A stretch of 64,000 nt of DNA, from assembly GCA_013146195.2 (NCBI GenBank), contig CM028378.1:38958108-39022107 (forward strand), in the 5' to 3' direction. The notes under the pieces were generated by a model that saw nothing but the letters and a program-made list of their open reading frames with translations, was not told where the DNA came from and made no database searches. The position numbers were made by a program, and so were the translations under genes. Source of the stretch: Codonopsis lanceolata. Lineage: Eukaryota; Streptophyta; Magnoliopsida; Asterales; Campanulaceae. This document shows positions 36,801 through 48,747 of this stretch, piece by piece; the first letter of the stretch is position 1; each line of letters opens with the position of its first letter.

Positions 36801-39075
36801 AACAGTTATTTCCATCAATCCCCACAGCAGTCAACAAGATACCCTCTTGAGAATCCTTCAATGACATCCATCCAGCCCAATGATATGTCTGCACCTTTCT
36901 AAAAACCCTCTCTTTAATGGTCCAAGACAAATATACATTTTTTGAAATCTATTGCACTCATCTATTAGCAACTCCACAGTAGTACCAGGGCTCCCCCTCC
37001 TGAGCTCCTCACAATAATCATTCAATCTCAAGTACTGCTCATCATTAGAACCGATGATCAAATTCAATGCATATTGCTTGGCCCTAAAACACTTAGTGAG
37101 TGATACTTTTGCTTGATGATCCTTGAGAACAACAACTTGCAAAGCTCTTAAGGGCATCTTGGGATCATCTCTAAATTTTTCCAAATAAGTATTACCAATC
37201 CACTTTGATCTCACATTGTTGTTATAAAAAGTCCTATGACACTTGTGTTTTGGATTGTATGTCCTGACTTGAAACTGTTTCTTACCTTGAACCTTGGCTA
37301 TGTAGACTAACCAATCACACCCTTCCTTACACCACCCTCACCCTATCCTTCTCGCTTTTGGCATATTTAATTAATTTCCCCCACTTTACAGAGTGTCTAG
37401 TAACAACAGACTTAAATTCTGCAATATCACTTAAGGTCATCCAAATTTTAAACTTAGGGTCAGACATGTCAACATCCTTGTTGAATGCATCAAATGTTGT
37501 AAGTTTTTCCCATGTTTCTTAATCACTTACACCATCTACACTATCCAAGTCATCATCAGTAGCAGTATACTTGTCATCAAATCATCCAGTTCCTACCACC
37601 ACATTCAAGGACATATCAACAGCAACCCCTTTTCCTTTGTCATTATTCTTCTTGTTTCTACCACCCCATTCAACATCCTTATCAACATTGGTATCAAACA
37701 AAACATCATCACCTACATCATAATCACTATCATGGAAATCTTTAAGTTCAGTTGACTTATCACTATCATCATCATATTCTCCTGCATTTGGCTCTACATT
37801 TGGCTCCCCTGTATTTAACTGGTCCACATCTACTTGTTTCCTAAAGCCTAGATCATCAAAATCTATGTCAATGTCTAGATCAATCCCTGATAAATTAGGC
37901 TGGATAAAGAATAAACCCAATACATTGTTACTAGGATTCAAACTGAGTAACTCCCTGTCATCTACTATCAAACTAAATTCATACCCACTGTCACCACCTC
38001 TTTTGTAGTAATATTCTAAAGACTCTGTATCATAACCTAAGGTTTTAGCTATATCTTTGATTTCAAGTAGCGACCATTCATCTATGTCACAACCATCGAA
38101 AAAAGTCACCTTTCCCCCAACATACTGACCACTCTTGAATTGACCACCATGATGAACTTCAGTAGTAAAAAGTCCAGAATTTGTATCTGAAAAAACAACA
38201 TTTATGCCCTAAATTAACTATCCTTGCACTCCTATTATTATATGCAAAAGTCCAACATGACAAAACCCTACATTAACTATCCAATGTGGACCACAAAGCA
38301 CTTGCCCCAAAACCCAATAAAATTTGACAATAGACATAATCAGAACAATGGACAACAGGCAGGAATTAAAACATACTCCATAACCCAATAAAGGTGACAA
38401 TGGACCACAAAATGTGAAACACTTTCCACAACAGCATAAATCAAACACATAATTCAAAACATTAAAAAAACCATCAATTAAAAACATAAAGATGTTTCCA
38501 TAGCATAAATCAAACACAGATAATACACGTGGTTCATTTCGAAACCCTAGGATTAGTGTACTTACTATATGCAGGTGTTCCATGCTCATTAGATACCCTT
38601 AGGGACTGCATTATGCGAGTGATGAAGTAATTATTCAAATACGATCGCCAATCTCCAGCCCTAATTTGATTTCAACCCTAGTTCCTACTTCATTTCTTGA
38701 TAAAGACCCCAATTTCTATTTGGTTTTTTGAAAAAAAAACCTTCTGCAATCGTGTTAAACTATTTGAAAGTTTCCCACGTGCATGTAGAAAATCAAGAAA
38801 AAATAAATCGTTGCAAAAAGGTTACATTTGCAAACCTAATATTTGGACAGAGGTTTATATTGCAAAGAAATGCATTGGAATGGAGGGAAAAACTCCCACC
38901 GAAGACACGTCAGCCGCCACGCGAGTAGTCGAGTCAGCAACGCCTAACAGACAGAAGGTTTACATTGAAAAAAATAAAATAGGTGGAGATTTTAATTGTC
39001 GAATTTGGAAACATGAGATTTAGCGTGTAAAACGTGAAATAGTACATGTTTTTTTTTTTTTTTTGTAATTCTCTC
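33826..39075 (-). mobile_element. Mutator-like element (MULE) with decayed transposase
   Basis: The inverted termini start GAGAGAATTGCAAAA and end TTTTGTAATTCTCTC, with arms of about 265 bp (33826-34093 and 38815-39075). The flanks GTTAAGATT (33817-33825) and TTTAAGATT (39076-39084) form a 9-bp target duplication with one mismatch. The 5,250-bp element contains a complete-length but disabled transposase reading frame on the minus strand. Inside the left arm an 82-bp segment is tandemly duplicated (34021 and 34103). Length, arms, duplication and cargo all agree with a once-autonomous MULE. Confidence 0.92.
35225..38190 (-). pseudogene. MuDR-type MULE transposase pseudogene
   Basis: Reading on the minus strand: an N-terminal segment (HHGGQFKSGQYVGGKVTFFD..., from about 38165) with an acidic middle; a MuDR DNA-binding-like part (MTLSDIAEFKSVVTRHSVKWG, about 37390-37450); the transposase core with the first catalytic Asp in GLDGCH (about 36860), TAVGIDGNNCSYPFVYAVVE and the CESFNALI block (about 36275-36295); a SWIM-type zinc finger region ending AHTISAMCY (about 35955); and two CCHC-like knuckles near the end (CSYRRLLGHSLRKC, CSICNQLGHNKREC). 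The last in-frame stop is at 35225-35227. Several stops and frameshifts (for example near 37530, 37325, 36355 and 35980) break it. The usual S-D-x-Q-K motif reads SNKQK, so the second catalytic Asp is replaced. Not functional. Confidence 0.9.
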
Positions 39076-39261
39076 TTTAAGATTTGTCCAAATCTTTTGA
39101 AGAATGACAATTAACTTGTAGTCGTGGACCTCGTGGTGGTTGTAGTCCCTTTTCTATGGCCCTATTTTGGCTGCATTGTTATGAAAAAACTAAAGAGAAA
39201 AGCTTAAATTAATAGTAATGAGTAATTACAAAAATTGATACAAAAAAAAAAAAAGAGGTGG

Positions 39262-40145
39262 TATCCTGTAAGACGGATCTATTCAGGTTAAATGAGCCAA
39301 AATTCAGAAATTTCAATACAACCCCTTAATTTTTGAAAATCACAGCACCATCCCTCATGTTTATATATGCAGAGTGTCACTTTTTACTATTAACAATGTC
39401 ACTTTATAGTATAAAATGTGTCACTTTTGGCCTTAGAAGTGTCACTTTGCATTTTCAATAAAAATTATAAAGTTTCCCTAAAAAAGTGTTACTTTTTGGG
39501 ATTAAATGTGTCACTTTTAGTCTTAAATTTGTTATTTTCACTTTGAAAAGTGTCTCTTTTTTTTATAAATGAAAATCATTACGTTTGGCATTAAAGTATT
39601 ACTTTATAACATTAAAAGTGTCACTTATTAGCATTAAATGTGTTACTTTTGACTGTACAAGTGTCATTTTGTCTTATAAATAAAAATCGTCGTTATTGAC
39701 CTTAAAAGAGTCACTTTTTAGCATTGAAAATGTCATGTTTTCGTATTAAATGTGTCACTTTTGGCAGTCAGCGTTAGTTTTAAAGTGACATTTTTTAGTA
39801 TTAAATGTGTCATTTTATATTTTAATGAGAATTATAATAAATTTGCCTTTATAGTGTCACTTTTAACCTTAAAATGTGTCACATTTGACTTTAAATATAA
39901 AATAACATATCTCGCCAATAAAAAATAAAACTTAAAAACAACACTAGGAGTGTTGAAACCAAGACCATACTACACACTAACTTCCAAACCTTAAGAGATT
40001 CACTGTGAATCATCTCAACTAATTTATCTTTATAATTTCTTCTAAAGTATTATTTATTTACTATGACCCACGAATTTTTAAATGGGGTTCCGTCTTGCGA
40101 ATTTAGGATTTATAAGACCGTCATACACAAGTCTTTATCTATATA
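39262..40145. mobile_element. Non-autonomous element with GTCACTTTT repeats, copy A
   Basis: It starts with 'cctgtaagacggatctattc' and ends near 'tataagaccgtcatacac', which are inverted GTAAGACGG/CCGTC termini. Between them about 550 bp (39360-39900) consist of degenerate repeats around AGTGTCACTTTTTAGCATTA. The same arrangement and near-identical stretches recur at 60634-61540. Family not identified; no coding capacity. Confidence 0.5.
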
Positions 40146-40766
40146 GATTTGTTTATTTATTTATTTATGTTGAAACGTCTTTAGCTAGTTAGAATATTTT
40201 ATTTTATAACATACCTATAGTAATGGAAATGAAAGCCATGTAAATCCTTAATTTTGTGGTCAGCAATGCAAATTTAATTTTTTATGGCGGTGAGTAATTA
40301 ACACATTTAATCACATATTTTTTCTACAATGCAGCTTAGTGGTATGACGCTTAACATATACCAAATAAGTTATCGGTTCGAGTCATCATGGAGGTAAGTG
40401 GGAAATCACAATTGATCCTCTTAAAAAGAGAGAAAATAAAAGAGATCTCTCCAATCCAACCGTAGATTTCCTCTTAAGATCAAGTCCACAATTGCATTAA
40501 ATATGTCTATTTTGATTGAATGTAAATAAAAAGAAAAAAAATTGTCACATATGATTGAGGGTGTTAATTACACACGACCACGTAAGATCAAATGCAAAAT
40601 TGCATTGGTGATGCTCTTAATGCTTTAAGCGGTTAATATATTTAAAGATTAAATTTTCATCTATCGGTTGTGTAGAAAAGCCTTTTCTACACAAACAATT
40701 TTCAAATCATGACATGTATTAATCACAAACTTTATCTTTGATTTTTTAAAAGAATTTGATTAGACA
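40146..40766. other. Intergenic DNA
   Basis: No gene, element end or repeat was recognised before the Helitron 5' end. Confidence 0.35.
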
Positions 40767-41172
40767 TCTATAACTATTACTAAAACAGAAGCCGCTGCTG
40801 CCACATGGCGATTTTCTATGAAAGCTAAAAGTTTTTAAGAGATTCTGTGCCGCTACGTGTCACCTTCGAAGTGGTAAAAGTTTTTTTCTTTTTTCAAAAT
40901 CGATTAGTTTAAGATAAAAATTCTAAATCTAATTAGATAAGATAAAATTCCTAAAACTAATTTGATAAGATAAAATAGATTTATGATATAGTTTTACGAG
41001 AAAAATTATGATAGAGATTTATGATTTTGTTTATTTTTTTTTCAAATATCACTTAATTAAACTAGATTTTATTAATTTGACAGAAACTCTTCAATTTCCA
41101 TATCTTTTCATTTTCATAATTTTAATTTATACAAATTATCCACGAGATAATTCTATGTTATTTGTTCTTCTA

Positions 41173-41175
<3 letters not shown>

Positions 41176-41218
<43 letters not shown>
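41176..41218. repeat. (TA)n microsatellite
   Basis: About 21 TA units inside Helitron 2. Confidence 0.9.
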
Positions 41219-41221
<3 letters not shown>

Positions 41222-41759
41222 TAGTAATTACTAATCTATTAATTATCTATTAACTATTTTTAAAACAGAAGTCGTTGCTGACACATGACGACTTTCTGTT
41301 GAAATCTTAAAGTTTTAAAGGAATTATGTACTTCCACATGTCACCTTCTTGTGAATTTGTAATTTTTCTCTTTTTTTTTCTGCCAAAAATTAAAAGCTGA
41401 TAGATTTTAAAATCGGTGCCTCATTTATATATGGTAAACGTTTTTTTAATTATTTTTTGCGTCCAAAATCAGTTAGTACGAGATAAATTTTATCACATTT
41501 GATTTAGACGAATTTCACTTGATTAAGACTTCAAATTTTCATGGTAAAAGTGTTTTTTGCAGATAGATATTACCCGTGCTCATAAATTTTAATATTTCAA
41601 TTACATATTCATACGATCAATTTTGAATATTTAACTTATATTTAGTTTTTTTTTCAAATTATTCAAATTAATTTTTTAACTATTTATTACATTAAAAAAA
41701 TCATCTTATTATAAACATCTTTTGCAAAAAAAAAAAAACTTTTAAAACCGTGCATACGA

Positions 41760-41761
<2 letters not shown>

Positions 41762-41802
<41 letters not shown>
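41762..41802. repeat. (TA)n microsatellite
   Basis: About 20 TA units inside Helitron 2. Confidence 0.9.
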
Positions 41803-41807
<5 letters not shown>

Positions 41808-42903
41808 TTCCCTACCAAAAATTAAAACCGGATATATTTAAAACCGGTGCCTCCTTTATACATGGTAAAAGTTTTTTTTTTTTTTTACCATTTTGTGCTG
41901 CCAAAATCGATTAATACTGGATATATTTTATAACATTTGATTTAAACGCGTTTCACTTGATTAGGATTCCAAATTTCCATGATATATTTTTTTTTTGCGG
42001 ATAGATTTTATCAATTCTCATGAATTTTAATCTTTCAATTACATGACTATATGATCAATTTTGAATATTTACCTTATTTTTTGGTTTTTCAAATTATTCT
42101 AATTACAAGTTTAGAAAATCATCTTATTATAAACAACTTTTGCAAAAAAAAAAAAAAAAAAACTATTAAAACCATGCATATGGTACTAAATATATCTATA
42201 TAAATTTATTTTTTGCTGCCAAAAATTAAAATCGAATAGATTTTAAAATCAGTGCCTCCTTTATACATGGTAAAAGTTTTTTTTTTACCATTTTTTGTTT
42301 TCAAAATCGGTTAATACCAGATAGATTTTATCACATTTGATTTTTTAACGTGTTTCATTTGATTAGTACTCCAAATTTTCTTGGAAAAGTTTTTATTTTA
42401 CGGATAGATTTTATCACATTTGATTTAAACGTACTTCAATTGATTAAAACTCCTCAATTCTCATGGTAAAAGTTTTTTTTTTAATTTTTATTTACCATTT
42501 TTTGCTGACAAAATAGGTTTGTACCGGATAGATTTGATCACATTTGATTTAAACAAGTTTCATTTGATTATGACTTCTCAATTCTCATAGTAGAAGTTTT
42601 TTAATTTTTATTAATTTACCAAAACTTTGTCAATTTAAAATAGATTTCATCCAAATTGATTAAACGTGTTCCACCAACACAACCAACGACCACTACAAAA
42701 TAGCTTGCATATTCTATCTACAAAATTCACATAAATTTTTGGGTTGATGATTCAATGTGATCTCACACTTTTTTATTTATCTATTAATTATGTAAACATC
42801 TTGTTGTTGCTCGTTCATTAAAATAGCTTGCAGATTATATATACAAAATTAAATTTCAGAAACAACACTAAGTTAATCGTGCATCGCACGGGTAATAACC
42901 TAG

Positions 42904-43219
42904 TTTGTAATAATCCAAATGCAACTTTATTTCTATTTGTATTCTAGAGATCAAATCAATTCGAATAACTCATAAAAGACTCCATTTCAAATAGGACTTG
43001 ATCAGATATAATATTTAGTTTACATCTAAATAAATATGCCTTTCTATCAAAAGGTAAAAAGGATCTCCAATTCATATCTTACACTTTGGCCAATATTTTT
43101 TGTTAATATTTGTGTAGGACGGTTTTATAGATCTTAAATTCGTAAGACACCCTAAAAATGATAAAATGAGGTTTTTGAAACGGTAATCTATCAAAGAAGA
43201 ATGCAAGTTATCCAACAAA
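42904..43219. other. Intergenic DNA
   Basis: A short relic of the GTAAGACGG-type element terminus (gtgtaggacggttttataga ... cgtaagacacc, 43113-43155). No gene. Confidence 0.35.
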
Positions 43220-43876
43220 AAAACTGTCAAAATGAGGGAGCAAAATGGGTCGAAAAGTGGATAAAAGGGTCGGAAACCTATGGGACGGCCCATCTCAGTT
43301 CAAAAATACGCGAGTCAACCGAAGAAGAGGTGGGCGAGGTGGCCGCACGAGGAGTAGAGCGGGTGTGTTGGCGAGATGAGTCAGCCCAAAAATGTGGTGG
43401 GTCTGAAAATTGCCAACCCAACTCACATTGTGTGTTGTGGGTTAGGCGGGTCAGCCCACCAACTTTTTTCTCAATTAAACAAAATAATAATACTAATAAT
43501 AAATAACACAAAAAAATCTCACATTTTATTAAAAAATTAGATTTTTGACAATTATATTCTAAATATCGTTTTTAATAACTTTCTCTAATATTAATAGTAT
43601 GAACTAAGAAAAAAATATAAATAAAAAATCATTTTATCATTACTTTTTTTGTATGCTCTTATAATCTTTTCTTCGTAAATATTGCGATTAATCTACCTTA
43701 TTCTGAGATCAATTGTTGCTCTAAGTGTCATTTTTTATGAATTTAAAATAATTTACTAATATTTTAGATATAAAAAATAATCTCACATTTTGAGCGAAAA
43801 AGATTTAAACGTATAGTTTCAAACTTGGGACTTGTATTATTTGTAACTACTATATGGGTGGCCAACCCGCCACGTC
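43220..43876. mobile_element. MITE, copy 1, truncated by LTR retrotransposon
   Basis: It starts AAAACTGTCAAAATGAGG and is nearly identical to 56262-56918. It breaks off after CCAACCCGCCACG at the LTR start, so the last roughly 138 bp of the element are missing here. The 101-codon frame over 43201-43506 also occurs in copy 2 but has no domain; it is TE sequence. Confidence 0.7.
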
Positions 43877-46800
43877 TGAGAACCCAAACCCTACTTGTGT
43901 AACATGCCTTCTATACTTGACTAATATGTTCATTATGCGCCTTAACATGTTTTAAAGTCCATATTGTTCATACCATGCTCGCATTAGGTCAACCATGATC
44001 GTAATTGCTTGTATGCCTTCTATACGTTGCATGCTTTGTTATAACTGCTTCGTGTATCATCTTAATACTTAACTAAGTCCTACTAGAACCTTAGTACCTT
44101 TATAACATGCTTAATGTATGTCTTAACATGTTAGAGACTTCATTTTGTTCATGTCACGCTTGCATTAGAGTTGTTACGTTCATAGTCGCTTGAATACCTT
44201 TTATGCATTGCATACCTTGCCGTTTGTGCTTTGAGTGTTCGCCTTAGCATGTTAGCGCTTAACCAAGACGTGTTGGGGTTCTATTACCTTCATATATGAC
44301 TTAGAACGCCATCTTGATCATAGTAAGCTTGTTTGGAAGTTTATAAACTTTCTTGCTTTGTTTTGGCCTTAGCGATCTCCCTCGTTGCTCGTATTGTTTG
44401 TGTTTTAAACTTGCGAGAAGTTCATTTGAGTTCTAGACCAAGTGTACTAGTATTTATCATTCTTGCACAATCATTGTTCATAGACTTGTTGCATTTGGTT
44501 ATGAGATGACCAATTTATTCCTTCACAGACCAGTCATGTTTTTGGGTAAACTTTGGGAAAATTCTGGTACTAATCCACTGAATAGAATTTTCTAAAAATT
44601 TAGTATGTTTTACCTTCATATGTTAGGATACTCCCTGTAAATTTTGGTAATTTTTCAAGGTGTCTAAGTACCTCAATTAGGTCTTGACTTACGGCTGTGC
44701 CAGAATTCTGTTTTCAAGAATTCAGCTTCTGTACTTGAATTTGTAGTGACCATATTTTGATGAATATAAGTCCAAATTGAGTAATTTAAAAAGCTAAAAT
44801 ATATTTTAATGAGTCTAGTTTCATTATAAGAAATAATCACCTCATTTGGAGTTGTGAGCGATTTATGGTCGATTTTACAAGATTGACTGTCCAGTAACTT
44901 ATGAAAAAATGGACATGAGCTAGACAGAAGTCCAGGCGCCCGCCTGGCCCTTTGTGAGGCGCCCGCCTCAAGATCTGGTTGCACTTACGGGATTTTGAAA
45001 TCCTGATGAGCATTGTCTTGCAACTTGACCCCTTTGTACGATCCAAGGCAACCCCCAGCTTGACCCTTGACCCTTTTAAGCCTATTTTCAGCCCTTAGAT
45101 GTGTTCTAATCAAGGGTACTCTTTCATCCACCAATTAGAAGCCTCATAACTCTAATCTTGGATTGACCCTTTTAGTAAGTTCATCATCCCTAACCTCCAA
45201 CAGATCAGCCATTTTTCTCTCATTCCTCCATTGTTGAGTTGGGTCCTTAGAGAGAGAAAGCTTGGGAGCTCCACCTTGATTGCTTGATTGCCGGAGCTCC
45301 GGCCATCCGTTTTTCAATCCGAGACCACCGAATCGAAGCTCTTCTCCTCTAGTTTAATAATCCCTGGTTTGTTTTAGCATGCAACAATTTGATTTCGAAT
45401 AAGGTAAGCACCCAATTCCCCCATTTTTGTATGCTCAATATCAAGCATGCTCCCTTCATGATAGTTTCTAGTTACATGTTCAAGAAGACATGCACCATGC
45501 TAAAAACTTGAAATTCTTTAAGTTAATTTTCTGTAAATTTCGGATTAATGACTCATAATTGATAATTTGAACTTGTGTCAAGCATGAATAATGTTCTAGA
45601 AAGGATTTGGAATAACTTTTGTTCTTGGACTTGTTGTAAATTATAACTTCAAAAATGATGAACATGTTAGGTTCACAATTTGAGAACTTTGATATTGATG
45701 GACTAAAAGTCATGAATGACTTAATAGTTTAATTGTTAATGAATCGAGAACATAGAAAAAGAGCCACGAATTGCATATAGCATTCATCCTCTACTTAGAA
45801 ATATTTTAGCGATAACTCAACGGAGTTGCACTTAGAGAGTCATTGAACAATACCGACTCTACAATGAATCCCTACGACGTCTAGAGTTCAATTGAATTGT
45901 AAATTAGTTATTGGGAATTTTTAACGTGATTGATCTTATTCTTGACTTGTATATCGTAGAGTAACATGCCTACTTGATTGACGAGTCGCTCTTGTCGACC
46001 TCGCCCCTTACTTGATTTATTACGTGAGTAAACATCTACTTGACTCTGACGAGTTCGCTCTTGTCGAACTCGCCTCTTACTTACTGATTTTGTGTGACAA
46101 GTAAATATTTACTTGGCATACCATTAGTCCAAATTGGGGCATTACGTGAATTGTCTTGATGGTCAACGATGCATCGCCGCCATGAATCGCGAGATTCATG
46201 GTAGTGATGGGTCGCCACACCATAAACTTGCACACACCCTTCACTACTGATCACAGTGGAGAAGAGTACCTCGTCGTAACCAAAGGCGCTTGGAACAATA
46301 CTATCGTGGTCGATGTATCATACACGTGCATCCGACAAATACAATCGTGATAACCTTGTTTATTTCAGGATCTACGAAGCGGCACCGGTTCCATAACATA
46401 TCCTTATCCTATGTGATTTAATTAAGCACTTATGTGAAAACAACGTGCATCGCGACATGAGAACTATGTGCTAGTATGATCTTGCTTGATACGTGCTATG
46501 TATGCCTTGCATTATATCCTGTCATGCATAATTGGTGGCTTACAAAGTCTTTATGACTTACCCCCTCCCTTTTCTTGTTTTAGATCCTAATCATCCAGAC
46601 CGCCTCATCGAGGTTGATCGCCTACTCTTGATCGTGATCGCTCGCCTAGAGGTGGTAGCGTTGGCTTTTGGTTTTTTTGGCAAGGACGTTTTTTGGCAAG
46701 GGCGCTTGGGTTAAAGCAAGTCATTTAGACTTCGCTTGGGAGTGTAATTGTAGTAGCTTGTACTTGTTGTAGACTAAGACTAATAGTTATGTTTCTACTT

Positions 46801-47195
46801 ATGTTTCTAGTTGTTTCTTGCCAAGACTTGTAGGCCGAGCCTTGCTTGCATGTATTGGTTCACTCGTTAAGACTTCATTGAGCATCCCATTAGCTCTTAT
46901 TTACTTTTGTAGTTTCTCCGGCGTGTTTAGCCGTTGAGGTGTTTATATATTAGCATGAATTGTTTAGTTGTTGGGTTCCGGTTGTAAATTCGTCGATGAC
47001 TTGGTTTACTTGCTATTAACTGTTATATCAGGTTCTAAAGTTTTAAATTTTTCCGGCTTTTTAATGCCGAGTTGTACTGTGTGTCCAATGTTGCGTCACA
47101 CCAATTTTGATAATTGAGTCCTTGCATGAATTGTAGTCCTTATTTGGACGACACGACCCGCGATTCCTCCTCGGGGTCGGGGTCGGGTCGTCACA
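43877..47195 (+). repeat. 5' LTR of a Ty3/gypsy chromovirus-like retrotransposon (3.3 kb)
   Basis: It starts TGAGAACCCAAACCC and ends GTCGTCACA (TG...CA). It is followed 2 nt later by a primer binding site complementary to initiator Met tRNA (47198-47209). The same start lies after the polypurine tract at 55719. LTRs above 3 kb are typical of the Tekay/Del chromovirus group. Short gene-like frames inside it are not genes. Confidence 0.88.
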
Positions 47196-48647
47196 GTTGG
47201 TATCAGAGCTTTATAGGTTAGCTATCGGCCAGGATAGGTTCCATGGCCTAGGTGGGTTGGTTCTTTGTGTGAATCATGACGTGGAGTGTTCTGTTTCGTG
47301 CCTTATTGGCAGATTCTTCGTGAATGAATTGGACTTAGAATCCTAAGTTCATTGTAATCTAGATTCTCGTGAGTGCAGTGTTTGTGTCAAGGAATATTAC
47401 CTTTCTCCCGTTTTACATCAAGGCGCAGTTAAACCATGAGTAGGTGTTGCGCTACTGTAGATCCATTGTTTCCTTACTTCGTTGCTTGAAATCATAGAAA
47501 TCAGTTTGTCGGTCCCAAGAGTGATCACCGTGGAATTCACTACAGCCAAGATTCGTTGTACGTGTTTTGTGAGCGGAATGGCTTAGCCTCCCGTAGTACT
47601 TATTAATATTTCATAATTGCTATATGAATACTTGTACCCATTGTAGTTCATGATCATGTGTTTAAGTTTTGCTTGCTTGGAGGAAACTAGAGTACTTGCT
47701 TCCCGATATTAATTCTAGTTAGGGAGATTATCCCAAATAATGAAATTAAGATTTTCATTCTTGATTTGTTAAAATTTGTGATAAGCCAATAGTTAATCAC
47801 GTGCCACATGCTCGAAATTGTTTTCAACTTTGTACTTGTACGTGTTTTCATGTGAAAGGTTTAGTAGTGTATTTGTGGGTAAACATATTACGCCTCTTGA
47901 TTTTGAAACTTTGTTCTTGTCTTATTGTTAACCTAATATATTAGAAAAGTATTAGTTTTGGGTTTTGTGTTGTGCTGCTACCATTGACTAGCTTGATTGT
48001 CGACAGTATACGGGTTGACTTATGATGATTAAGAATATACTAGTAAGTAATCTTATGCTATACGTTAATGCCTTTGATTTTGTTCATGATTAACATCATG
48101 ATGTTCCATGCCTACCATTCATAAGTGGTTAATTGTGTGATTAATAACATATATGAATTTTCTTGAACTTGGATATCGAAAACTACTTAGTAGATTCCTT
48201 GAAATTGGCTAAATAATATTAGACCACCTTACCTTGCATGAATGTGTATATGCATGATAATAACATGATTATTCCATACTTGTTATACTTGCATAGTAGA
48301 GTTAAAATACTATATTACATGACGTTTGTACCTGCCTATATACGTATAACATATATGAGACCGAATTGGAGGATGCTTGTATTGAATCACTAACACCCCA
48401 TCCTATACGACGAAAGCTTTTGAGTCATTTCGAGAGGATCCACGACTTGGTTATCAAAGAGGTCTTCGTCGGAGAACTAGAATGGTTTAAATTAGAGTTT
48501 AAATTGACTAAACCCATTACCAAATGGAATGAAAAAAAAGTAATTGGTATATTGCTATACATAATGCGAAATATGATGCATCGCATCTTATCGAGCATTT
48601 ACGCTTCTTGCCTTGACGGTTATCCTATATGCGAGTATCTATACCAT
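47196..48647 (+). mobile_element. Retrotransposon internal region, 5' part, up to the gap
   Basis: Leader and gag region with no surviving long ORF. It is nearly identical to 51998-53450 downstream of the gap and stops at the first N. Confidence 0.7.
47198..47209 (+). other. Primer binding site (tRNA-iMet)
   Basis: TGGTATCAGAGC, 2 nt after the LTR end; the standard Ty3/gypsy site. The same site recurs at 52000-52011 in the second copy. Confidence 0.9.
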
Positions 48648-48747
48648 NNNNNNNNNNNNNNNNNNNNNNNNNNNNNNNNNNNNNNNNNNNNNNNNNNNNN
48701 NNNNNNNNNNNNNNNNNNNNNNNNNNNNNNNNNNNNNNNNNNNNNNN
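48648..48747. other. Assembly gap (100 N)
   Basis: Exactly 100 N, the conventional placeholder for a gap of unknown size. Frames spanning it are meaningless. Confidence 1.

Larger units (their letters stand above)
40767..42903 (+). mobile_element. Non-autonomous Helitron, second copy of the family
   Basis: It starts TCTATAACTATTACTAAAAC after a host A (40766). It ends with the hairpin CGTGC-ATC-GCACG (about 42878-42890), GGTAATAAC and CTAG (42900-42903) before a host T. Both ends match the Helitron at 8891-12122. It has a single clear copy of the 5' terminal unit, with one divergent relic at about 41255. The interior has the same 'atcacatttgatttaaac' repeats plus two (TA)n tracts. No Rep/helicase gene. 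Confidence 0.85.

Noticed and set aside
38218..38589. 123-codon minus-strand frame in the MULE
   Set aside because: Upstream of the transposase N-terminus, Cys/Phe-rich with no domain. It lies in the leader or first intron of the transposase.
43201..43506. 101-codon frame, repeated at 56177-56548
   Set aside because: Lies in a MITE, and the sequence is repeated because the MITE is. The overlapping minus-strand frames are equally open, and there is no domain.
44673..45046. Minus-strand frames in the LTR (also at 49570-49892)
   Set aside because: Within a long LTR; disrupted differently in the second copy, as expected for non-coding DNA.
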